Made by a program: the position numbers and the translations under genes. Positions 47,098 to 55,697 of a stretch of DNA of 64,000 bases are shown here, piece by piece; the first letter of the stretch is position 1; the number at the start of each line of letters is the position of its first letter. Source of the DNA: Mariniflexile gromovii (GTDB lineage Bacteria; Bacteroidota; Bacteroidia; Flavobacteriales; Flavobacteriaceae); assembly GCF_017814435.1 (NCBI RefSeq), contig NZ_JAGJCB010000001.1:62001-126000 (forward strand), in the 5' to 3' direction. The notes beneath the pieces are model-generated. The model ran no database searches. It saw nothing but the letters and a program-made list of their open reading frames with translations, and was not told the DNA's origin.

Positions 47098-47505
47098 TTA
47101 TAGTTTATGACTGTTTTTTTTAAAACTATGGTTGAGAAGTCCCATAGCAACATACAGAACAGGAGATATAAGTGCTTCTTGAATACTGCCAGCAAAAGCC
47201 CTTAAATTAAGACTCATACCGCCGATTAGCAAATCAAAAATGCCAAGAGATATTATAATAGTTAACCCTGAAATATGTACAACATGCCAGATAAAAGACA
47301 TCCACGAATCAGTTAATTTTCCAAGATGAAAAGTACCAACAAAGTACACAACCACCGTAGCGAGGAATTTTATTATATGTCTTACTTTCGAAGGTAATTC
47401 TAAATCACTGTTTTCTTCAAAAAGCACATAATAACATGTGTAAATAATAAAAATTAATATAAGTCCTGATATAAAACGAACTTTATCCGACTTGTATAGA
47501 TTCAT
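47098..47505 (-). CDS. Membrane protein of the exosortase cassette
   Basis: 135 residues with about four transmembrane segments (VRFISGLILIFIIYTCYYVL, IIKFLATVVVYFVG, a central pair, and SPVLYVAMGLLNHSF). Its start overlaps the 3' end of the exosortase gene by 23 nt, so the two are almost certainly cotranslated. Exosortase loci of Bacteroidota often carry a small membrane partner of unknown role; this fits that place, but I do not recognise the exact family. Weak alternative: an unrelated membrane protein fused into the operon. Confidence 0.6.
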   Translation of the reverse strand: MNLYKSDKVRFISGLILIFIIYTCYYVLFEENSDLELPSKVRHIIKFLATVVVYFVGTFHLGKLTDSWMSFIWHVVHISGLTIIISLGIFDLLIGGMSLNLRAFAGSIQEALISPVLYVAMGLLNHSFKKNSHKL

Positions 47506-48091
47506 TTTTTAATTGAATTTTTCTTGAATATACAATCCACATTATAAATGTTGTGGAATATACTATGATTTTAAATAAATAATGATGTGCAAATTGAAAA
47601 TATTGTTGAAAATATTCTCTTAAATAAATAAGTCCCACACATCTAATAATGTTTATAAAATCAATGAGAATGACACCAATAATTATATATAGAACTTTCC
47701 GTAAAAAACTAGATGGCATGCAAATAATAAAACCTATATATAAAATTATTAATTCTAAACCATTACAAGCATTAGCTATATTAAGTATTTTTTTATCATT
47801 ATGATAAATTACAGACATATTAAATTCTTGTATTTCTCCATAATGAATTTCAGGATATGTTTCGTTTATAGCAGTAAATCCAGACATAGAACCTAATCCG
47901 TTTAAAACCTTAACGGAAGAATTTCCCACGTGTTTAGTTAAAATACTATCAAGATATTGTGAGTCAAATAAGAAAAAAACATAAATTATTTTCCATGCAA
48001 TGAAAAATAATAAGGCTTTTCCTAAAAAAAGCCTTATTGGTAAAGGAATGTTATTTTTTAGTGAATTAAACTTTTTCATTTTTGTTTTCAC
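47483..48091 (-). CDS. Exosortase-family transpeptidase
   Basis: 202 residues, about six membrane segments. The exosortase active-site pattern is present: Cys109 in NACNGLE, Arg150 in INIIRCVGL and His169/His170 in FAHHYLFK, each in or next to a membrane segment, in the order known for the EpsH/XrtA group. Exosortases cleave C-terminal sorting signals after export and are thought to pass the product on to other carriers. The gene overlaps the upstream precursor gene (26 nt) and the downstream membrane gene (23 nt). An internal Met5 is an alternative start. It is closest in style to the small Bacteroidota exosortases (XrtF/XrtX type), but I cannot name the subfamily. Confidence 0.82.
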   Translation of the reverse strand: MKTKMKKFNSLKNNIPLPIRLFLGKALLFFIAWKIIYVFFLFDSQYLDSILTKHVGNSSVKVLNGLGSMSGFTAINETYPEIHYGEIQEFNMSVIYHNDKKILNIANACNGLELIILYIGFIICMPSSFLRKVLYIIIGVILIDFINIIRCVGLIYLREYFQQYFQFAHHYLFKIIVYSTTFIMWIVYSRKIQLKNESIQVG

Positions 48092-48338
48092 GTAATTTTT
48101 TCACACCAAAAATTGCTGCACCAGCTAATAGAATTCCAAGACCTCCGTCTAACGGAACAGAATCTGTTGAGCTATTATGTCCACATCCTTGTGTATGTGT
48201 ATGGCCTCCAAAAAGCCAACTCAACCAGCCTCCAAACAAACTTGGTTGTGCTGCATGTATATTACTTGAAAATGTTAGAGCTAATACCACAATAGATATT
48301 CTGATAGTTTTAATTAATTTGTAATTTTTTTTTTTCAT
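48066..48338 (-). CDS. Small exported precursor with exosortase-type sorting tail
   Basis: 90 residues in three parts: a signal peptide (cleavage near residues 29-30, ...NIHAA), a mature stretch of only about 30 residues rich in Gly, Trp and His (FGGWLSWLFGG, HTHTQGCGHNSS), and a sorting tail of VPLDGG (61-66), a hydrophobic helix (66-79) and a basic end KKLRENKNEK. The P-L-D-G-G plus helix plus basic end layout resembles the PEP-CTERM/PID-CTERM tails cut by exosortases. The exosortase gene overlaps its 3' end, so this is probably its own substrate. The product would be a peptide-sized factor with a possible metal-binding His/Cys cluster. That role is inference. Confidence 0.75.
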   Translation of the reverse strand: MKKKNYKLIKTIRISIVVLALTFSSNIHAAQPSLFGGWLSWLFGGHTHTQGCGHNSSTDSVPLDGGLGILLAGAAIFGVKKLRENKNEKV

Positions 48339-48554
48339 TTGTAAAATTTTAAGTTAAAGATTAATAGCGAAATGAAAATAACTACAATTTTAAATAAAAA
48401 CCATTTTTTTCGATAAGAATAGTGTTTTATTCTATTAATGGTTAATTATTAACAAATCATTTATTTTCTTTAAATAATGCGAATATTGTTAAAATAACTA
48501 GTAAAATTTTATAAAATAGTAATTTATCGAGTTTTTAAGTAATTTAGCGAAATG

Positions 48555-49031
48555 CTATTTGGATAGGTCTTCCAGTATTAAATTAAAATCGTACTGCAAA
48601 TCTTCATGAAGCGTACAAACTATTTTTTTTATCAATGCTATTTGCCTATAATACATATTTTGCAACTGTGTGCTGTACTTAATACTGGGCGAAAAAGCTT
48701 TTAATTTTTCGCAGAAATAGAGGAGGATTGTCGCTTCGGTTTCCTTATTTTGGGAATACCGAATGAATTTTTTTGTATTGGTTAGAATTTTTCGGGCGCT
48801 TTTACGAATGTAAAAATAACTGGCGGTGTTAATTAACTCGAATTGCTCGTCTATATAACTTTTAACAGATTCAATATAGCCTTCTTCATTATGGGATTCA
48901 AAAAGTAGATAGGTAAGGAGTTCTTTGTTTTCTTTTTTAAATCGGGCAAGACGTAAACAAAGTTCCGCCATGTCATCATACGATTTATGGCTTAGTTCCT
49001 TTTTTATTTCAGCAAGTGAAGCACCTTTCAA
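48555..49031 (-). CDS. Conserved helical protein of unknown function
   Basis: 158 residues, all-alpha by composition, with no signal peptide or membrane segment (SHKSYDDMAELCLRLARFKK, EEGYIESVKSYIDEQFELIN). It lies 6 nt after the DoxX gene and thus in an operon with it and the 2-oxoacid dehydrogenase. I do not recognise a domain; it looks like a Bacteroidota-restricted protein. Downstream is a 216-bp AT-rich gap before the exosortase cassette. Confidence 0.65.
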   Translation of the reverse strand: MKGASLAEIKKELSHKSYDDMAELCLRLARFKKENKELLTYLLFESHNEEGYIESVKSYIDEQFELINTASYFYIRKSARKILTNTKKFIRYSQNKETEATILLYFCEKLKAFSPSIKYSTQLQNMYYRQIALIKKIVCTLHEDLQYDFNLILEDLSK

Positions 49032-49037
49032 ATGTAT

Positions 49038-49418
49038 CTATTTTTTAAACCCGTCAACTGAATATTTACCAGAACCAGTGAAAAGTAACACTAAAAAACC
49101 AAATAAGTATAGTAATGCTTTTTCTTTAACATTTAATGGGTCGCTGGCGTGAATAACAAATGCAGCTACAAACATGGTAATAACAACTGGTATAGCAGCT
49201 AATTTTGTTTTGAACCCTATTAAAATTAAAATAGGAGCAACAACTTCGCCTATTAAAGTTAAGATTAATGACGTTGTTTCACCAATACCAAAAGGGTCGG
49301 CAAATTTTATGGGACTTTCAAAAAGTGAGTTAATTTTTGGGATACCGTGTGTAAGCATTAAACTTGCGAAACCAATTCTTAGAATTAGTAAACCTAAATC
49401 GGGGAAATTTTTATTCAT
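49038..49418 (-). CDS. DoxX-family membrane protein
   Basis: 126 residues with four membrane segments. The DoxX pattern is clear: GLLILRIGFASLMLTHGIPK, then LILTLIGEVVAPILILIG, AAIPVVITMFVAAFVIH and LYLFGFLVLLFTGSGKYSVD. DoxX proteins are inner-membrane proteins linked in some bacteria to redox or oxidative stress functions. The gene starts 25 nt after the dehydrogenase stop, so it is probably cotranscribed with it. Confidence 0.85.
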   Translation of the reverse strand: MNKNFPDLGLLILRIGFASLMLTHGIPKINSLFESPIKFADPFGIGETTSLILTLIGEVVAPILILIGFKTKLAAIPVVITMFVAAFVIHASDPLNVKEKALLYLFGFLVLLFTGSGKYSVDGFKK

Positions 49419-49443
49419 TTAAATATTGATAATTACGTGAAAT

Positions 49444-51855
49444 CTATCTTAATTTGGGGAATTCACTGGGATTTGCTTCATGCATAACACCATAAACAGC
49501 TTCAAAAATATCTTCGGCCGATGGTTTTGAAAAATAATCACCATCATTTCCATATGCAGGTCTGTGTGCCTTAGCGGTAAGCGTTTTTGGTTGGCTATCT
49601 AAATAGTTATATGCATTTTGAACGTTTAATATTTCATTTAAAATATATGCGGATGCACCACCAGGGACATCTTCATCAATAACCATTAAACGATTGGTTT
49701 TTTGAATGCTTTTAGCGATATCATGGTTTAAATCGAAAGGTAATAATGATTGTACATCAATTATTTCAGCATCAATACCAACTGCTAATAAATCTTTAGC
49801 TACTTGTTCTACAATTCTAAGTGTTGAACCGTAGGAAACCAAAGTAATATCTGTGCCTTCTTTTATGGTTTCAACAACGCCAATTGGTGTTTGAATGTCA
49901 CTTAAGTTATTTGGTTTTTTTTCTTTTAATCTGTATCCATTTAGACATTCCACCACAATAGCAGGATCGTCACCTTTTAAAAGTGTGTTGTAGAAACCTG
50001 CAGCTTTGGTCATGTTTCTGGGCACTAATACATTTACGCCTCTAACTAAATGTAAAATACCACCCATTTGAGAACCTGAATGCCAGATGCCCTCTAATCT
50101 ATGGCCACGTGTTCTAATAATTAAAGGCGATTTTTGCTTCCCTTTGGTTCGGTAGTGTGTGGTTGCTAAATCGTCGCTAATAATTTGTAGCGCATAAAGG
50201 ATATAATCTAAATACTGGATTTCGGCAATGGGGCGTAAACCGCGTAACGACATACCAATACCTTGGCCAACAATAGTGGCTTCTCTAATACCAGCATCAG
50301 CAACTCTTAATTCGCCATATTTTTCCTGTAAACCTTCTAAACCTTGGTTTACGTCACCAATATTTCCTGTGTCTTCCCCAAAAACAAGTGCCTCTGGATA
50401 GTTGCTGAAAATAGCATCAAAATTATCACGAAGAATGATGCGTCCATCAACTAACTCTGCTTCGTCACTATAAATGGGCTTAATTTCTTTTACAAGGATG
50501 TTAGACCGATTCGTTTCAGAATATAAATGAGAACTGAAATTTGGTTGAATGTTTTCAAATGTTTTATTGATCCAATTAACAAGTTGCTCCTTTTCTAAAA
50601 AAGATTCCTTGATTAAATGAACTAAAGTTTTTCTTGCTGCAGATAAAATATCTTTTCTTGTAGGTTCATCTATAGCAGCTAAAGTATCTTTTATTTTTTC
50701 TATAAAAACGCCATTAGCGCTATGGGATGCTACTTGCTTTAAAATTGTAATTAATTCGTTTTGCTCTTTTAATATGGGTTTTAAAAAGGTGTTCCAAGCA
50801 TTTTTTCTTGCTTCTCTAACTTCTCTTTTTATGGCTCTTTCAATTTCAATAAGCGTTTCATTGGTAGCAATGCCGCTTTCAATAATCCAATCGCGCATTT
50901 TAGTGTTGCAATCGTGTTGGCTTTCCCAAGCTAATCGATCGGAAGTTTTATAGCGTTCGTGCGAACCAGATGTAGAGTGCCCTTGTGGTTGTGTTAATTC
51001 TAAAACATGAATTAAAACAGGAACGTGTTCTTGACGAGCTATAATGGCAGCTTCTTGGTAGGTTTCTACCAAATTCGCATAATCCCAACCTTTAACACGA
51101 AGGATTTCAAAACCTTTTTCATCGTCTGTTCTTTGAAATCCTTTTAGAATTTCTGATATATTTTCTTTAGTTGTTTGATGTTTTGCATGTACTGAAATTC
51201 CATACTCATCATCCCAAATACTAATTACCAAAGGAACTTGTAAAACCCCAGCTGCATTTATGGTTTCGAAAAATAAGCCTTCACTAGTGCTGGCATTACC
51301 AATGGTACCCCAAGCCACTTCATTTCCATTTACTGAAAAATTAGTGGTATTAATGCCTTCAACTTGTCTGAAAATTTTTGATGCTTGCGCTAACCCTAGT
51401 AAACGTGGCATTTGTGCAGCAGTAGGCGATATATCGGCACTGGAATTGTATTGCTCGGTTAGATTTTTCCAACTCCCATCGTTATTCAAACTATGGGTAA
51501 CAAAATGCCCACCCATTTGGCGACCTGCGGACATGGGCTCCTGTTGTAAATCCGTATTGGCGTATAAACCAGCGAAAAATTGTTCAACGGTTAATTCACC
51601 AATAGCCATCATAAAGGTTTGGTCTCGGTAGTAGCCCGATCTCCAATCACCTTTTTTAAAGGCTTTAGCCATGGCTAACTGAGGTACTTCTTTGCCATCG
51701 CCAAAAATTCCAAATTTAGCCTTTCCTGTTAAAACTTCACGACGACCTAATAAACTACATTCCCGACTTTTTACAGCTGTTTTATAGTCGTTCAAAACTT
51801 CTGCTTTAAAATCTTCGAATGATAAATTGTTTTTCAAATCTGGAATTGTGTGCAT
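49444..51855 (-). CDS. Fused E1 alpha-beta of branched-chain 2-oxoacid dehydrogenase
   Basis: 803 residues. The first half (about 1-400) is E1 alpha-like: AGRQMGGHF, AWGTIGNASTSEGLFFETIN (the thiamine-diphosphate region, with N and a following S in place of the common GDG), IWDDEYGISVHAKH, and QPQGHSTSGSHERY. The second half (about 465-803) is E1 beta-like: FGEDTGNIGDVNQGLEG, VADAGIREATIVGQGIGMSL, RGHRLEGIWHSGSQMG, SYGSTLRIVEQVAKDL, VIDEDVPGGASAYILNEIL. The complex decarboxylates branched 2-oxoacids and supplies the starters of iso-fatty acids, abundant in flavobacteria. The E2 and E3 genes are not in the window. It heads an operon with DoxX and a helical protein. Confidence 0.87.
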   Translation of the reverse strand: MHTIPDLKNNLSFEDFKAEVLNDYKTAVKSRECSLLGRREVLTGKAKFGIFGDGKEVPQLAMAKAFKKGDWRSGYYRDQTFMMAIGELTVEQFFAGLYANTDLQQEPMSAGRQMGGHFVTHSLNNDGSWKNLTEQYNSSADISPTAAQMPRLLGLAQASKIFRQVEGINTTNFSVNGNEVAWGTIGNASTSEGLFFETINAAGVLQVPLVISIWDDEYGISVHAKHQTTKENISEILKGFQRTDDEKGFEILRVKGWDYANLVETYQEAAIIARQEHVPVLIHVLELTQPQGHSTSGSHERYKTSDRLAWESQHDCNTKMRDWIIESGIATNETLIEIERAIKREVREARKNAWNTFLKPILKEQNELITILKQVASHSANGVFIEKIKDTLAAIDEPTRKDILSAARKTLVHLIKESFLEKEQLVNWINKTFENIQPNFSSHLYSETNRSNILVKEIKPIYSDEAELVDGRIILRDNFDAIFSNYPEALVFGEDTGNIGDVNQGLEGLQEKYGELRVADAGIREATIVGQGIGMSLRGLRPIAEIQYLDYILYALQIISDDLATTHYRTKGKQKSPLIIRTRGHRLEGIWHSGSQMGGILHLVRGVNVLVPRNMTKAAGFYNTLLKGDDPAIVVECLNGYRLKEKKPNNLSDIQTPIGVVETIKEGTDITLVSYGSTLRIVEQVAKDLLAVGIDAEIIDVQSLLPFDLNHDIAKSIQKTNRLMVIDEDVPGGASAYILNEILNVQNAYNYLDSQPKTLTAKAHRPAYGNDGDYFSKPSAEDIFEAVYGVMHEANPSEFPKLR

Positions 51856-51877
51856 AGGTTTGATGCTTTAACTTTTG

Positions 51878-51908
51878 CAAAAGTAGTTAAAGTTTACGGT
51901 TTTTACAA
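51878..51908 (-). promoter_or_regulatory. Promoter of the E1-DoxX operon
   Basis: The minus strand reads TTG, a 20-nt spacer and TACTTTTG, ending 23 nt before the start codon. Confidence 0.65.
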
Positions 51909-52027
51909 TTAAAACATCAACACAATTAATTATGAAATTCTCAATAATTTTTAATATTTTAATTTAAAATTAGCAATTTACTATAAGAAGTTTAAAATAG
52001 CCTATAATTGTATAACATATTTAACAA

Positions 52028-54874
52028 TTAGTACCAACGGCGTCTAAATAAACCCAATAAGGCCTGTGGGTCTACGGTAAACTTAAATCGTATTTTTTGG
52101 TCGTAATGGGGTTGGGCTATTTCCCAGCCTAAATTGGAATAAACTGGTAAGTAAATTTCAAAATAATCGGTAACTAAATTGATTCTAATACCAGAATCGT
52201 AAACAAAATGCGCATTATCGAATTTGTTTTTAACCAAACCTACATCACCATACATTAAAATATACTTCCATAATGTGGTACTTGTGTTTAATGTGGTCAT
52301 CCATTGATTCGCAAATGGAGTTTCTAATTTTGATTTAAATCCACCTTCGGCATCTATATATTGCTGACTGAATATACCCGACTCCTCCGAGCGTCCTAAA
52401 TATTGATAGTCAAATAAATAATCGGTTGGTCTATCCAATGCAAAACTAAAGTAGTCTGAATTTGGATTATTTGTGTTTCTTAAAAATACCCCTGAAAAAA
52501 ATCGTAGATTCAATTGTCTGTTATTTTCAAATAAGTGCCTAAATTCATAATTAAAGGCTACTTTAGTAAATGTTTTTGCAATTTGAAAATCTGCGTACCA
52601 TTTGCTAAAGGTTATTAAATTATCATTAGAATCAATATATCTAGCATTAAATATATTGTAATTTGGTGTGTTGTTTGTATAAATATTATTTACGTCTTCG
52701 TCTTTGTTAGTATCTATATATCTAAATAAAAGCGATTGTTTTTTATTTGAACGCAAATCGTCTTTTTGCCTAAACAAAAAGCCTAACGATGGTGTTATTT
52801 GCGTAACAAACAAATCTGGTGCGTAAGAAGTATATGCACCACCAATACCATAATATATGGAATATAATGACCTGTTTTCAATTTGATGCGTCATAGAAAC
52901 AAATGATGAACCGGTTAATGTTCTCGATTTAAGAGAATATTGGGGTTCAAATTTGTAATTAAAGGCTTTTTTTAAGAGGGTTTTGTTGTAAGCTTTAACT
53001 CCTAAATTTAGCCCATCATAAATATTGTTAAATTGTACTATTGGCATAAAAAACACCTGGTTGTAATAGGGGTCTTCCATATCTTTAAAAAGCCTAAACT
53101 GTAGTGGTTTATTATTAAAAAAGAATCCTTTTAGCGACTTCCAATTATCACGTGCATTAATTTCGGGGATGACATTGTTATAATTTAAAACCAGTTTGTT
53201 GGCATTATTTCTAGGAATGGTAATGGTTTTGTTTTCGGTAATATTCTCTATCCAGGTTTTTGATATGATGCTATCATTATTTAAAGTATATAATGAAACG
53301 GGCATGCCATTATCTTGCTTGTTTTTAATAGTTAAAGTAATGGAGTCCTCCGTTTTATGAACCTTTTTTATTTTAAAATCTATCTTTTTTCTTGTGTTTA
53401 TATAATCGGTAAAAAACCAATCAATGTTTTTATTTGTTTTCGATTTTAAATAAGCCTCAAAATCTGTTGTAGAAACTGGTTTTAACTTGTTTTCAATAAT
53501 GAATGATGATAAACTGTTTTCAACCACATCATGGTTTATAAAATCATCTAAATATTTTAATCCCACGCCAGCTTTGTATTTGTTGGCAATGCTATTGTTG
53601 AATTTTAACAACGAATCTTTGGAAGTTGTTAACGATTGGTCTCTATTGGTTCTAGCCATTAGCATATAGGCTAGGGTGTATTTGTCGTTATATTTCATGT
53701 TGGCAGCATGAAAGGAACGAATCCCCCAAATTCCTGCTAAATTTCCTAAAAATTTCATATTGGGGTAATACTTGTCAACATAATCTATTAAATAATACAT
53801 TTGAATACCATCAAGCAACCATTGATCGGTTCTTGGGTTTATAAGCAATGTATTTTCTAAATAATTATTTAAGGCAATTTTTAAAAGTTTCAGTTCATAT
53901 TGAAAATGGTTAGGATAGGTTTTAATAAAGTTTGGCAAAAAATTTAAGCCATACACGGGGTTTTTGTTATAATCAATATCTGATAAAAGAAGTTGGTTGT
54001 GCGGGTAAGCCCCAAGTTTTTCTTGAATAAAGTTTGTTACCTTTTCGGTAATTAAAACCTTATCAATCATTTCTAAACCTTCATCATCAATATTGGTGAT
54101 AAGTGAAAAGCCATCTTTTTGAATTGTATTGAATTTTGAAGTTTTACTTATGAATAATTTGTTGTTCAGAATATTTTCTCCTTCTAACGTAATAAGCTGT
54201 TTGTTAGCAGATTGTGTTTGGTTAATTACGTCTAATTCTGAAGTTAATTTATACCCCAATGGGTATTCAATTTCTAAATGTACATCGGCTGGAGGAATGT
54301 ACATGTCATCTAAATCTTTATTGCTGTAGTAATGCCACTTACCATTGTAAACGGCAGGTGTAATATACCAATATCTTAAGTTTAAAGCACCTGTGTTTGT
54401 AATACCATAACTTGTGAATTTATCGCTAGGTATTTGTACTAGATATTCTAATTGAATGTTGTAAAAGTCATTTGGTTTTAAGGGCTTTTTAAGTTCAACT
54501 TTAATAATATCTATTTGGTTTTTTACATTTTGAAACACTAAATCTTCACCATCTTGTTTAATTGAAGCTATTACAGAATAACCTCTTTCTTCATTTTTAG
54601 CTAAATGAAACACATTTTTGTATTCATCTGCCAATCTTTGCGCAAGTGGTGTTTTTTTTGTTGAATAACTATTGTTCCAATCGTTTAAATAAATGGTTTG
54701 AAGCTCATCTTGGGTTGTGTTTTGGTATTGAATGGTTTGCGATATTTTAATTTGTTTGTTTTTAATATCAAAAACCGCCTTTAAGTCAATTTTGTTTTGA
54801 CCAAAGCCTGCATAACATACCAATGCATATAACGCACAACAGAAAAGACGTAATTTCAATTTACTTTTAAACAT
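52028..54874 (-). CDS. M1-peptidase-like protein without HExxH, fused to an outer-membrane barrel
   Basis: 948 residues with a signal peptide (...CYAGFGQ). The N-terminal 560 or so residues look like the fold of M1 aminopeptidases: a beta saddle (KISQTIQYQNTTQDELQTIY), a catalytic-like helical domain and an Ig-like end. The zinc motif HExxH is missing; the counterpart of the second conserved part, WL(N/D)EG, is WLLDGIQMYY. From about 570 to the end the sequence shows barrel-type strands (FNNIYDGLNLGVKAYN, YGIGGAYTSYAP, FFSGVFLRN) and ends in KFTVDPQALLGLFRRRWY. It is presumably an outer-membrane protein with a periplasmic pseudo-enzyme domain. It appears monocistronic; the ligand is unknown. 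Confidence 0.7.
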   Translation of the reverse strand: MFKSKLKLRLFCCALYALVCYAGFGQNKIDLKAVFDIKNKQIKISQTIQYQNTTQDELQTIYLNDWNNSYSTKKTPLAQRLADEYKNVFHLAKNEERGYSVIASIKQDGEDLVFQNVKNQIDIIKVELKKPLKPNDFYNIQLEYLVQIPSDKFTSYGITNTGALNLRYWYITPAVYNGKWHYYSNKDLDDMYIPPADVHLEIEYPLGYKLTSELDVINQTQSANKQLITLEGENILNNKLFISKTSKFNTIQKDGFSLITNIDDEGLEMIDKVLITEKVTNFIQEKLGAYPHNQLLLSDIDYNKNPVYGLNFLPNFIKTYPNHFQYELKLLKIALNNYLENTLLINPRTDQWLLDGIQMYYLIDYVDKYYPNMKFLGNLAGIWGIRSFHAANMKYNDKYTLAYMLMARTNRDQSLTTSKDSLLKFNNSIANKYKAGVGLKYLDDFINHDVVENSLSSFIIENKLKPVSTTDFEAYLKSKTNKNIDWFFTDYINTRKKIDFKIKKVHKTEDSITLTIKNKQDNGMPVSLYTLNNDSIISKTWIENITENKTITIPRNNANKLVLNYNNVIPEINARDNWKSLKGFFFNNKPLQFRLFKDMEDPYYNQVFFMPIVQFNNIYDGLNLGVKAYNKTLLKKAFNYKFEPQYSLKSRTLTGSSFVSMTHQIENRSLYSIYYGIGGAYTSYAPDLFVTQITPSLGFLFRQKDDLRSNKKQSLLFRYIDTNKDEDVNNIYTNNTPNYNIFNARYIDSNDNLITFSKWYADFQIAKTFTKVAFNYEFRHLFENNRQLNLRFFSGVFLRNTNNPNSDYFSFALDRPTDYLFDYQYLGRSEESGIFSQQYIDAEGGFKSKLETPFANQWMTTLNTSTTLWKYILMYGDVGLVKNKFDNAHFVYDSGIRINLVTDYFEIYLPVYSNLGWEIAQPHYDQKIRFKFTVDPQALLGLFRRRWY

Positions 54875-54947
54875 TTAGAGGTTAAAAATTCGTAAGGCGA
54901 TGCAATATAATAAAATAAACCTGCAATTTTTTGTTTGCAGGGCTAAG

Positions 54948-55637
54948 TTAGAAATTAGGACTCAATCCAGACCCATTATAGAAAGAGTCTAGAATGGTAA
55001 CTACTTCTTCTTCAGTATCAACAAGATGGATTAAATCTAAATCTTTGGCACTTATATTTCCAAAAGACTCTAAAAGCGTGGTTTTAATCCAATCTAAAAG
55101 TCCTTCCCAAAATTTGGTTCCTACTAAAATAATAGGGAATTTTTCAATTTTATGTGTTTGAATAAGCGTAATGGCTTCAAACAACTCATCTAAGGTACCA
55201 AAACCTCCGGGCATAACTACAAAGCCCTGTGAATACTTTACAAACATGACTTTACGAACAAAAAAGTAATCAAAATCCAAACTTTTATCAGAATCGATAT
55301 AAGGGTTATCGTGTTGTTCGAAAGGTAAATCTATATTCAATCCTACCGAGGTTCCGCCACCTAAATGAGCACCTTTATTTCCCGCTTCCATAATACCAGG
55401 ACCACCACCGGTAATAACACCATAACCAGCTTCTACAATACGTTTTGCAATTTTCTCTGCAAGAAGGTAGTATGCATCTTCTGGTTTCGTTCTTGCTGAA
55501 CCGAATATGGATACACACGGACCAATTTTACTTAGCTTTTCATAACCATTAACAAATTCGCCCATGATTTTAAAAATAGCCCAAGAATCGTTTGTTTTAA
55601 TCTCGTTCCATGCTTTACTATGTTTTTCTAATCTCAT
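54948..55637 (-). CDS. LOG-family protein (lysine-decarboxylase-like fold)
   Basis: 229 residues. The LOG signature is intact: GGGPGIMEAGNKGA at 77-90 and PGGFGT at 143-148, followed by LDE with the catalytic Glu151. Family members split nucleoside 5'-monophosphates into base and ribose 5-phosphate (YgdH/PpnN type) or activate cytokinins. The short length fits the LOG group rather than PpnN. It lies just after uvrA, separated by the 7-bp repeat, and may be cotranscribed with it. Confidence 0.85.
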   Translation of the reverse strand: MRLEKHSKAWNEIKTNDSWAIFKIMGEFVNGYEKLSKIGPCVSIFGSARTKPEDAYYLLAEKIAKRIVEAGYGVITGGGPGIMEAGNKGAHLGGGTSVGLNIDLPFEQHDNPYIDSDKSLDFDYFFVRKVMFVKYSQGFVVMPGGFGTLDELFEAITLIQTHKIEKFPIILVGTKFWEGLLDWIKTTLLESFGNISAKDLDLIHLVDTEEEVVTILDSFYNGSGLSPNF

Positions 55638-55669
55638 ATTGTGTCTATTTGTTTATTCGTTTAAATTCA

Positions 55670-55697
55670 ATTATCAATTATCAATTATCAATTATCA
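55670..55697. repeat. Four copies of the 7-bp repeat ATTATCA at the uvrA end
   Basis: The same unit as at 38442-38511. Here it runs across the uvrA stop codon, so the last residues of UvrA (IIDN) are encoded by the repeat. Confidence 0.88.

Noticed and set aside
51260-51631. Plus-strand frame of 123 codons
   Set aside because: It is fully inside the fused E1 gene on the opposite strand; composition is not protein-like.
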